Positions 26,766 to 37,480 of a DNA stretch of 64,000 nucleotides are shown one piece after another. A program made the translations under genes and the position numbers. Every line of letters begins with the position of its first letter. The stretch's first letter is position 1. The notes below the pieces were generated by a model. That model was not told where the DNA came from. It saw nothing but the letters and a program-made list of their open reading frames with translations, and did not search any database. Origin of the DNA: Apis mellifera (lineage: Eukaryota > Arthropoda > Insecta > Hymenoptera > Apidae); NCBI RefSeq assembly GCF_003254395.2, contig NC_037646.1:1922001-1986000 (forward strand). The letters run 5' to 3'.

Positions 26766-29382
26766 TTTCTAATCTAAAATATTCTTTCTTTCAAAGAATA
26801 TTTATTTCCTATTTTAATATTCTAACATTAGAAATATTTAAAAATACAGCTTTTCAATTATATTAATAAATTGAATTAATTTTTTTTTACATTAAAAAAT
26901 AATTGGTTTAATAATCCTGAAATAGAAAAGAAAATGTGTGTGCACGTGTGCGAATATAAGATTACTAATTTTTATATATAAAATTAAATTTAATTTTATT
27001 ATTAATATAAGATATTTATTATTCCATAGATATTATTATTATATAATGTTTTCCGTTAGATTTTTAATCATGTAAAATTTAAATCAAATTTGCAATATTT
27101 ATATTGCAGATTCGCGAAGATTTAAGTAAAATTATCGAAACTGGTATAAAATGTGTATATACATCTGTGATTATACCAGAAAAGATTAAGTACGATGGCC
27201 GATCAATTTTATCAATTAAAGGTGTTAAATATAGATTGAAAAATAATTTGCATATTGTGGGTTGGGGAAAAGAAGCAGTTACAATGAGCTCAGCATTCGA
27301 ACGAATTGTCGGTAAACAATTAAGGAAAGGTTGGATGGTAGTGCCAAGAAAATCCATTTTTATGATGTGGAGTTTCCCAGAAGCGTTTCCTCCTTTGAAT
27401 AGTCGTATTACTTATATTGAAGCTGGAACTGATGGAAATCCTGATGAAAAGTCAGTAAGAGCTACGAGACAAATTATAAATTACGTTAAAAAATTGAAGA
27501 AGAGAGATTTGTTGATAGTCATGCTCTCACAAGAAATTGACGATCTCCTTTGTTGTCCCCGAGATACTATTACATTAAGAGATAAGCTTAGAGTGTTAAC
27601 TAGATTAAACAAAGCAGAAGCAACTCCCGAGGAAATAAATATCGTAAGAAATAAGCTTTCTGCAATTAGAGGTAAGAAGATAATATTTTTAACGATAAAT
27701 TTTTTAAATAATTTAAATTCCACGTTAGAATTATTAAACCATATTGAATTAAATTGTTAAATTTCTAATTATTAAATACGTGGATATAATAGAATTGATA
27801 TTGATTTTTATCCAGATAATATGTCTACATAAAATAATTATGTATTTTAATATGAATTGTAAGCATTAATTGATTAGATTTAATTAGTTCAAATAATTCA
27901 TTAAATTATTTATATAAATAGATAGTTTTTGATTATTGTTATGATATTAAAAAAAAAATATTTTTTATATAGGAGGCGATTTAGCACGGTTTGCTTATCC
28001 AGCAAGAATCGTGATATTAATCACATCAAATGTTTCTGACAAACCTATGACTCATTTATTAGGTGGACCATGCATATACGATCCAAAAGCTGAAAAAGCT
28101 TTGGAAATATTAACGAAGTACAAATTGATCGACAGAGTACCGTTAAGTATAAAAGAATTGGTAGAAGAAACAGTTCCATGGATCATGGCGGCTGATAAGC
28201 AATTGGACGCGGATAAAAATTATAAATTTGTTCGCGAATTTGTGATAGCTTGTAACGCAGATGCTATGGAATGTATGGCCATGGAAAGTTACAAATTAGG
28301 CCTATTTCCCATAAAACTTAATTCAACTTGTTTCGGAGACATCCAAGAATTTGCTCGAGAATATGTTAAAATGACGTCATTGATGATATTAGCGGTCGAA
28401 GGGAAGATCAATAAATTGGAGATGTGGCAGGAAATGAGAGATAGCCCAATTTGTCCTTTGACCGATGAAAAGGTGAATGAAATATTTCCTGCCAAAGATA
28501 AATGGGGTTTGGGATTGTGTCTTTTATTGGGTGGCCGACCCACTGTTAATCTTTGTCCTACACCTGGACGAGGTGGACCTAATCAAGAACTAGCATTGTA
28601 CTTTTCGTTATATTGGTATTTGCGTACACAGCAGTATCCAATTTTGAGAGGGTACACTGTTTGGTTTCTGGGCGGTAGCTCGTATGGAAAAGATGGCAAT
28701 TCTGATGCGGTTGGTGCGTTCGGTTATCAGAGTTTGAGCACCGATATTTATCCAGAATATGACAAAGCATTTAGATCATTTCAGAATGCTTATGCGACAT
28801 GGTGGAAATTGAATGAGGAGAGACGCATTAATTCTAAGATAGTGGTAAGTATCAGAATGTCAAAAATTGATTTTATTCTTTAATTCTAGAAATATGGTTG
28901 ATTATATATTAAACGATATCTGATTATAATTGGATTAATAATAATAATTTTAAAAATATAATGTCTTAGACAATGTTTTATTTTAATTACATTTGATTTT
29001 GATTTTTATTTATAAAAAGATATCTTCTGATTTTGATGATTGTTTAATATGTTGTTAAAGTAGTCAAAAGAATTAAGAAAACTAGTTCAAAACGAATACA
29101 AACTATATAAATACAATAATGGTTAAATTATAAAATACAAATAATGGTTAAATTTTTACTTAATTTTGAAATTAACATAAATATATTGTTAAACAAAGAT
29201 TTATTTAATTTCATGATTTATATTGACTTTAGGTTAGATTGAGTTAATTTAATAATTTTTAAATAAATAAATAAAAATTTAAGTAAAACATTTCACAACA
29301 CTATTTAATGTAATAATCTTGATAATACATTAAAATCATTGAGATTGGAAATATTTTTTATAAATATTTATTTTTATTATTA

Positions 29383-29426
<44 letters not shown>

Positions 29427-29899
29427 TATTTTATTATTATTCTATAATTCGATTCAAAAGTATTTAAGTATTATTCGAAAATTGAAAACATTTATTGATT
29501 ATTGGTTAATGTTTGATTATAAATATTGAATAATTTAATAATATTTATTCACAGGAAGCACAAATAAAAATGAAAGAACTTGAAATTACAAAAAATAGAT
29601 ATGCCGATATTCTTCCTGGTCGTGCTTTAGCTAACAATAATACTAATTTATTGTTCTTGAGCATTAATGATGAAGATGAATTACTTGAATTGAAAACTGG
29701 AAACTATTATACATTTACAAACGTTGGAGATCTCCACATCATACGAATTGTTCGTTTCCAGTGTAATTGTGATAGTATTTGCCACGGACATGTAGAAAAA
29801 GTGTGCACTGATTCGGAATGTTTAGTTTTTCAAACATTATCAGCAGAGACGCGTGCAAAATTTCAATATTGTTGTCGTCTTGGTTTACGAAAAAATTAA
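26454..29899 (+). CDS. Glycerate kinase-like (GLYCTK/MOFRL family) protein with altered active-site motifs and N/C extensions
   Basis: Exons 26454-26714, 27110-27671, 27973-28844 and 29555-29899 join in phase to 679 residues; typical animal glycerate kinase is about 520. Family features: the VGWGKEA motif (137-143, Lys141 kept), NIVRNKLSAIRGGDLARFAYPA (264-285), LLLGGRPTVNL (458-468), GRGGPNQELAL (473-483) and GGSSYGKDGNSDAVGA (508-523). Expected motifs are altered. The Gly-rich loop before the LL/PP segment reads LSQEIDDLLCCP (226-237), SGPT reads GGPC (305-308), and the C-terminal GTNV-type motif reads ANNNTN (591-596). A basic N-terminus (1-87, Lys/Arg/Glu rich, likely nuclear-type or coiled) and a Cys-rich tail (CNCDSIC...CTDSEC, 635-654) are not part of the standard enzyme. 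Normal enzymes phosphorylate D-glycerate for serine and fructose catabolism; activity here is doubtful. Exon 1 could belong to another transcript, but its frame joins cleanly. An AATAAA lies at 30046-30051. Confidence 0.85.
26724..26763. repeat. (TA)n microsatellite right after a splice donor
   Basis: About 20 TA units begin only ten bases past the donor GAG|GTGCTG of the first exon of the glycerate-kinase-like gene. Length variation here could influence donor use. Confidence 0.9.
29374..29441. repeat. (ATT)n microsatellite in the last intron of the glycerate-kinase-like gene
   Basis: A run of about 20 mostly perfect TTA/ATT trinucleotides lies roughly 115 bases before the last exon's acceptor. 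No coding role is likely. Confidence 0.9.
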
Positions 29900-31110
29900 T
29901 GATATATTTATGATTTTTGTAAAGAAAGTTTTGATCTATTATCAATAATAAGTCGAATTTTCTATTTTTCATTATGTTAAATACAATATTCCTCTTTTGT
30001 ACAGAATTATTTTTGTAATTTTTATAAAATTGATTTATAAAATACAATAAAAATAGTAAATTTTTGATAAACTCTTTAGAATTTTATTATTTTTACAATT
30101 TTAAAAATTTTATACATTAAAAAATATCTTATAAATATTAATATATTACATATAATATATTTATATTTATAATATATTTAAAAATAATCATAATGAGTAG
30201 TATTTAATATATATATTTAATAAATTTCCTATTATTATACAAATATTATTAAAGCTAGAATATTATATATATTATGTTATTTTCACATATGTATATAAAT
30301 ATGTGCATCATTTTATTTTATAATCATTTTATTTTTAAAAAAAAAATTCTTCATTTCAATAGAACAAATAGTTTTGTTGTAACGAATTCACAAACATATT
30401 CTTTGTTTATTCATTCTTTTTGATATATTTTAGTAATCTTCTGAAATTTGTAAATGAAAATCATTGAAATGTATTATTTATACTATGATTATGATATTTT
30501 ATGATTTCTATGATATTTTAATGATTTCTTAGTATTTTAAATTATCATTTGAAAAATGTTTTCTAAAACTAAATTTAATTGCCATTGTATAAATAACACA
30601 ATGTTAATGCTTCTTAAAAAAAAAATCGCTTCTTTAAATATTTACTATGATCCATTTTATTCTTTTATTATAAAATTAGGTACGCTTTAATATTAATTTC
30701 TCTTATTGAAAGATATAAAAAATTTTAATCAAACATTTTAACTACTAAATCTTTCTTCGTAAAATTCAATATATGATATATTTTATAATTTTATAAAACT
30801 CAATTGAGTCGTTAATGATTTATTACAATATTTTATGTGCTTGTAAACAATTAATTAAAAAAAAAAAAATTAATAAATCTAACTTTATGAAATTTTTATG
30901 AATATTACACTTAAATATTTGTTTTTAAAATGGTATTAAGAAAGTTGTTATAGAATATTATAAAAAATATTATTTTTAATTGAAATATTATTTTTATCTT
31001 TAAAGTTTTTAATTTTTTCTTTCATAATTTAAAACTATTAAATTAAATTAAATAATACATAGAATTAGATAATTATATATTATATAAATAAATTTTCGTT
31101 ATGTAAAATT
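29900..31110. other. 3' flank of the glycerate-kinase-like gene and AT-rich spacer
   Basis: Carries the AATAAA at 30046-30051, about 150 bases past the stop codon. Beyond that only AT-rich spacer is seen on both strands. Confidence 0.5.
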
Positions 31111-31397
31111 TTAATCGAAGTACGGAAGAAAAATTTCCTCTTCTATCATGTATACTTTCACTGAAGACGAAATGATTTCTATTGAGCGATCAGTTTTTTT
31201 AACTGAAACGAATTGAGAGAAAGTCCCAAGAAGCTCATTTCGTTCTCCTCCGACATAATACAGACCTTGTAGGCCAGCATGTCCCATGGGTTCTGTACCA
31301 ATCCCATTTAACAAAGCCTCTGGAATGAATTTGAGCTAGCTCAATGACACTTTCATAATATAATAGTTTTGAACATGTTCTTTTACAGCTTCATCTC
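31111..31397 (-). pseudogene. Isolated coding-like remnant, unrecognised, with one in-frame stop
   Basis: On the minus strand a tttaaacag acceptor-like site at about 31398 is followed by an open frame. It reads DEAVKEHVQNYYIMKVSLS, then one TAG, then LKFIPEALLNGIGTEPMGHA and continues for about 55 residues to a stop at 31111 (ending EEEIFLPYFD). Codon composition is clearly richer in G and C than the surroundings and the residue mix is protein-like rather than AT-derived. I do not recognise the family. It may be the end of a dead gene or transposase, or a last exon whose acceptor lies after the TAG (ctag|CTC). No partner exons were found in the 20 kb to the right. Confidence 0.35.
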
Positions 31398-31399
31398 TG

Positions 31400-32855
31400 T
31401 TTAAAACAATAATTTGTTTTTAAATATTTCTATCATTATAAACAATTCATTATTTCCAAAAAAAATAAATAAAATCCATTCTGAAATCAAATGTGATAAA
31501 AGGCGAATTTTATATTATTTTTTGCACATTGATAATAATATAAATAACTTTTTTTTTTAAAATATAATCTTAAAAGTTGGTAATGCAGATTTAGAAATAA
31601 AATATTTAACAAGAATTTTAATAGATTACGCCATAGATTATATAATATCTACTGATGATAATTCATTGTTTTTTTATAAATTTAAAATTAATTTTCACTT
31701 GATATCTGTATGTATAATCAATCTAATAATATATATAATATTATTATATAAATAATAATAGGATCAGATTAATAAAAAAATGTTACTTATATATGTTACA
31801 AGTGATAAGAAATCGAGTATAATGAAAAAAAAAAAATAATAAGTAAATTATAATATATTTTTATTTAAATTTATCTAATATTTAATGAAACTATCTATTT
31901 TCTAAGGATTGATAAAAAAATTAGATAGAAAAAGAATCAATTTTCTTCTGATCAATTTCATTACATGCTATAAATTTTTATAAAAATTTTATTATGATAT
32001 CATATTTTATTATATAGATATTGATCATAATATGAATAATTATTATTTTTTTTATTTGTCGTTTATGTAATTTTTATTAAATTTTAACAATACAATAAAA
32101 ATAAATTAAAATTTAAATTCATTTACATTGAAAGCAGATATTAAATAGTTGAGAGTATAAATAAATATATACAGTTTTTAGATTGAAGTGTATGAATCCT
32201 GTATAATTTGAAAAAGCAATTTACAGAATTTGCAATATCCACTAAAGATCATATAGTTTTTTGTTTGGAAACAATTATATTATTCTGCATATTTTCTACA
32301 TCAAATAAAGTTTTCTTAATATACGATAGAAAAGTATAAATATTTATTATTCCAAATATCTTCTAATTTTATATAACAAAGTTACATATTTCAGTAAAAA
32401 TTTTGTACATATATATTGAAGTTTGTTATACATAGTAGAAGTATGTATTCAGAATATTAATATATTTATGAAATATTTTTGATTATGAAAATATAAAAAT
32501 GTAAAAATCGAAACAAGCATTATTAGTTGATATTTATTTATTAAATTATAAGCAATTTAAATTCAAGATAAATATAGACATCTTGAAGACATCTTAGATG
32601 GATATAAGTAAAACAGAAATAGAGTGATAGTGTAATAGAGATTTCTGTTTTATTTTCCATCCAATGCAAATTTAAATTTTTTTAATTTTATAATTCAATC
32701 GACATTTTTGTATACCAATTTTTGTATTTGTTTTAGCCTGAAGGAATCAATTCTCTAAACTTATTCTATTTATTATTTATTATTTATACAAGATTAAAAT
32801 ATTCCTTAACTTCTTTTCTTTCCCCTCCTTTTTTTTTTTATTTGTTTCATTCTCA
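31400..32855. other. AT-rich spacer, nothing recognised
   Basis: Both strands are AT-rich with frequent stops. No repeat, RNA gene or conserved-looking island was seen. Confidence 0.5.
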
Positions 32856-32859
32856 AAGA

Positions 32860-33300
32860 AATTATAATGTTTTATATACCAAGTTGTTTTCGAAATCGTG
32901 GAAGAATAAGCGTAACCCAAGATAGTTGGACGATCCGGAAATGGCCGGGAAGGAAGCTTGGTTATATATAAGTTAATGGTTACGTTCAAGGTCTTAGGAG
33001 GGCGAGGTTCTTCAGCGACACCCAAGAGACAAATATATTATTACTAAAGGGTAGGAAATTTAGAAGCCGCATAACGTCGATGAAGTGCAAGAGATCGAAG
33101 TGAACAGAAAGATCCTTAAGTGGAATGAACATAGACAACTAGCCCTGCGAGATAGAGAGAGAAAGATAATCGAAAGTTCCGTAGAGCTTGGTAGCCACAT
33201 TTCTCCTTGGAGACTAGACATGTTCGCGGTTCGCAGTTAATGCCTTCGTATCGAGGAAATCGATATAAACGTTAAATCAAAGACATGAAGTTATGGCACT
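32860..33300. promoter_or_regulatory. GC-richer island 1 (candidate noncoding conserved or regulatory element)
   Basis: Base composition rises sharply above the flanking sequence. A minus-strand open frame (32780-33025) crosses the left half, but stops lie directly upstream and its end is Lys/Asn/Thr low complexity, so it is not supported as coding. The role is unknown. Confidence 0.25.
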
Positions 33301-34511
33301 CTTTTATACATAGAATTGGAGACTTCTACAAATTACTTCTATAGTTTTAGTTTTTAATTTTTTGTCTTAATTTTTTGGATATTTACAAAAATGTACACTT
33401 CACAAGTGATACATTTAAATATATTTGGGAGAGAAAGTAATTATTAATTTTTTTATTATTCGTAACTTCTAATGATGAATAAAAAAAGTCTCCTATATAT
33501 AGTATTTAAATTATTAAAACTTGTCAACAATTTTTTTGTAATATTGATCATTGATGTTTTTATGAAAACAAGTTAATCTTTAGTTCTTTTTTAAAAACTG
33601 AAAAATTAAAATATAATATTCAAAAATCAAAATACAAAATTAATAATATTTGAAAAAAAATTTAATAATCATGAATTATAATAATTTTTTACTTTTATTA
33701 AAAATTTTATTAAAAATGAAATAATTAAATTTTGTTATGTATATAACAATATTTTTAAGATAAAATCGCATATATTTTTTTTACTAAAGAAATATAAAGT
33801 TTTATTATAATCTAAATGATTTAAAACTTTTGTACAACATTATATATTGTGTTCCCTCTATGTTTGATTTGAATTCGGCTTAATAATAGTTTATTTGTTT
33901 TCTATTAAATATAAAATAGATTTACACTGTTTTTTCTAGAGATACTTCTTTGAAATACATTGAGAATGCAATGAATAATATATAATTGTATCTTTTACAA
34001 ATATTATATATAATATTATATAAACAGATAATTTGATTAAATTTATCATTATTACCATTACTATTATTAAATTTATCATTATTATTAATTCTTATTATTA
34101 TATTTATTAATTTTAATTTAATCACGATTATAAAAGTAATTATATTTCCAATAATTATCAATCTTCATAATTATTTTAGAAGCCTCTAAAGTTCTTCTTT
34201 ATCATTCAAATATAAATTGTATAATAATCAATAAATATTTTGACTATTAAAATATATTAATTTAATAATTATATTTTTAAATTTTTAAATATTATTTATT
34301 TGTAAAATAATATTTGAATATATTTTTATGCGAATTCAAATAATAAATTGTGTTATCAAAATTAACAATAATTCTTTCATAAAATTAAAATATTATATAG
34401 ACTATAATGAACAATAATATCATTTCGAAAAGATAATTTCTAAAATTTCATATTATTTTCATATCGTTTCTTAAATATAATTTTAATAAATTAACTTTGT
34501 GGTTTAAATAG

Positions 34512-34561
<50 letters not shown>

Positions 34562-34880
34562 TTAATAATAATTTAATATTTAAATAGTTTAATATAGCAT
34601 TATATTAAACTATAAAAGTATAAAACTATAAAATATTCAAATTTTAATGCTCTATTATAAAAAATATTTTTAATTAAAATTGTATATAAAACATTAAAAT
34701 TTTGTATTGATTTCACGTACTAAATTTTTGATCGAAAATAAATTGTTTTATCATTTATATATTCTATATATAAAAAATTTCATTAGAATCAAATTTTTTA
34801 AAAACGTAAATTTCTTTATAAAGTAGAATACTTTTACGGCTGATTTAAATTATTACCAATAATTTAAAAACAACTTAAGA
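33301..34880. other. AT desert with (TA)n
   Basis: No coding signal. A perfect (TA)n microsatellite occupies about 34516-34555. TTTAATA-type repeats surround it (GTTTAATA near 34511, 34559 and 34588). Confidence 0.6.
34516..34555. repeat. (TA)n microsatellite
   Basis: About 19 uninterrupted TA units, flanked on both sides by GTTTAATA-like sequence. Confidence 0.9.
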
Positions 34881-34884
34881 ATGT

Positions 34885-35320
34885 ACTATCGAAATCGAAA
34901 TCGAAATATCATCGTGATGCGTCACGTTTAGGTTAGGAAATTCAAATATTGTAGCGACTAATTTATTCGTAATATATTATACAGCGGATTAAAACTCATT
35001 ACATTGAAAAATAGATAAAAGTTTGCATATGTATGTGAGTATACTTCGTAATTCAGCGTTGTAAAATATTGGAAATATTGATCTCATGGTACGTTGTCTC
35101 CCGCTTATTCCCTAGGGTCGCATTTCGAAATGCGTTTCATCAGTTTCGCCATTTTATGATTTACTGCATTGTTCTTTAGGAAACTATTATTGCAATGGAA
35201 GAAAATGAACATGCGTGTTAATTGATAATAGCTACACAATAAATATTTCTCGCTTTTCTCGAGTTTTCTACAATTATAATATTTTTTATTTCGCAATTGC
35301 AGATTCATACATAAATTGAA
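34885..35320. promoter_or_regulatory. GC-richer island 2 with a perfect 16-bp palindrome
   Basis: Starts with a triplicated ATCGAA motif near 34889-34906 and a GATGCGTCACG segment near 34916. A perfect palindrome CGCATTTCGAAATGCG lies at 35119-35134. No splice-flanked open frame is visible. A regulatory role is inferred from composition and symmetry only. Confidence 0.3.
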
Positions 35321-35911
35321 AATTAAAGAAATTTACAATTTATATTATTAACTAAATATATATATTTTAATTCATTCTTTCGAATGATTTCTTGTTGTAC
35401 AAGATTATTATTAATGTACAAGCTTAATTATATATTTTTATTATTAATGGATCGAAATTTTTATCACAGATAAAATATAATTTTACAGAATTTTTAAAGT
35501 AATAATTTTAATTTTGATTTAATTTTTTTATATTATTCGTTTGAATAAATTTTCAAGATTGCCTTCTATTTTTTTTTATGTAGCACATAATTCTTTTTGC
35601 CTATAAATTAACAGATATTAAATATTAAGTAAACGAAAAAAAAAAAAACATTGATTTTAAATATGATGATATTAAATTAATAAGATTAACTAATATTTCA
35701 AATTATAAAAATTTATCGAAAATAATTTTTAAAAATTAAAAAATTAAAAATTCGTTAAAAAATTCAGATACAAAAAAGAAAGATAGATAAAAAAAGGTAA
35801 ATGTTTAAATATTTAATCGCATTAATCATAATATAAATAATTTAATAATTGTGTCGATAAATTTACAAAGAAAGACAAGAATTAGAAATATTGGTTCAAC
35901 TTGATGAGAGT

Positions 35912-36078
35912 TATAAAAGCTTAATTAATTAATCATGCCGTGATAATCTTAAGATCTTAAAGATCTTAATAAGATCTTTCGTGATGTGATTCAATCCACA
36001 GCTTGCGAACGAATACCGACATTCATTCGCTCTCTCTCGTACATTTTAACAATTCTTCTCAAACGAATAAAAATGAAG
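35912..36078 (+). promoter_or_regulatory. Candidate TATA promoter and tiny first coding exon (ATG AAG | gt)
   Basis: TATAAAAG at 35912-35919 is followed about 150 bases later by AAAATGAAGgtaagg, where ATG is at 36073-36075 and the donor GT at 36079-36080. The stretch between (about 35940-36072) has 5'-UTR-like composition. A two-codon first exon (Met-Lys) before a phase-0 donor is a common arrangement for insect genes for small secreted proteins. No second exon with a signal peptide was recognised downstream, so this is a suggestion only. Confidence 0.3.
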
Positions 36079-36080
36079 GT

Positions 36081-37190
36081 AAGGAATTGAATAGAATTAT
36101 AGAAAACTCTGAATATTTTTGATTGTGGAAATTATGCTTTCGAAAATGCTTAGAATATTATTTATAATTTTGCAATGCAAAAAGCATTATCAAAAAAAAA
36201 TATAGATAATTATTTTAAAACAATCATATTATTTATAAGACAATCAAATAAATGTCTAATTAACTGATTTCTTTCAATTTCGATATTATAATTCTTGTTA
36301 AAGTCTTATTTCATCACTAGTAGAGTAGATTTTAATTTTTAATAATTTTATTTGTTCTTATTAATTTAAATTTAAAATTAATCTAAATTTTGAGCTGAAG
36401 CTTTACACTAAAATATTGTTAAGTCGTTGCAAACATAATATAATCTAATTTACATTGGTAACATAAAAGTATTTGAATACTATTTAGAGAAATTTACTTA
36501 ATCTAAAAATTTTGATTTTAATGAAAAATTATGCATGTAAAATGTAATAAATTATAATATGAAATAATTTTTTTTAGCGAAATAGATTACTTTAAAGAAA
36601 TAAAATCAATATTCAAATTTTCAAAGATTTTTTCATTTTCTTAAATATAATTCTAATTTTGGGAGATAAAGTAATTGTAAATTTTTTTATGTAAAATTGT
36701 TTAATTTTTATGAAATATAAGATATAAGAATTTTTACTTAAGAATAAGAAATTTATATTTAATATTTAATAATCCTTATGAAAAATTTTCAAGCAAAATC
36801 TTATTCAAACAATAAAAAAATATTGAAGTTTTGATAAATAAAAAATTCCTCTATTTATATTTCATTATATTTTACAATTTTTATTTTGTATAATACAAAT
36901 TCTTTAAAAAAACTTAAACTTTAAAAAAAAATCAACAAAATAATAATAAATTATTATTAATATATTTTTCTTTTGAAATCATATTAAAAATTTTTTTTTC
37001 TTTATAAATAAAATTATGTTACTATTATTATTAAACGAGACAATAATATAACAAAAGTAGAATGATTTCTATTTTTGTCTCGCTTTATCTAACAATTTTA
37101 ATTATTTATAACTTTTGATTAAATTTTAAGCAAATTTTAATTATTTATAACTTAATAAATAATTTTTAATCGACATATTTGTCAACTTTT
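36081..37190. other. AT-rich spacer, nothing recognised
   Basis: No open frame with protein-like composition and no structured repeat was seen on either strand. Confidence 0.5.
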
Positions 37191-37480
37191 GTATTTCTTT
37201 TGAATTCTAGAATCGATCCTTCCTCTCACGAATATATTAACATTCTGTATATAACTAGCTTAGTCGGTGCCTTATGTAAATGTTGACATAATATACATAT
37301 ATATATATATATATATATACATATATGTATAAAGACATCATGCTGTAGGAACGAACAAGCAAATTGAAATTCACGCGTCTGCCGACTTCGCGAGTGAATT
37401 CAATCGATGTTTCTATTCGTAAACGTTCATTTGAGTTCTCGACACGTGTGTTTTACAACAAAAAGACGATGAGATAAAGA
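37191..37480. promoter_or_regulatory. GC-richer island 3
   Basis: Includes a (TA)n stretch at about 37290-37320 and a richer block at 37340-37465 with CGCG and CACGTG-like (gacacgtgtg) motifs. Stops occur in all frames, so it is noncoding. The function is unknown. Confidence 0.25.

Noticed and set aside
32780..33025. 81-codon minus-strand frame in island 1
   Set aside because: Stops TAG TAA TAA lie directly upstream in frame, there is no acceptor, and the C-terminal half is Lys/Asn-rich low complexity.
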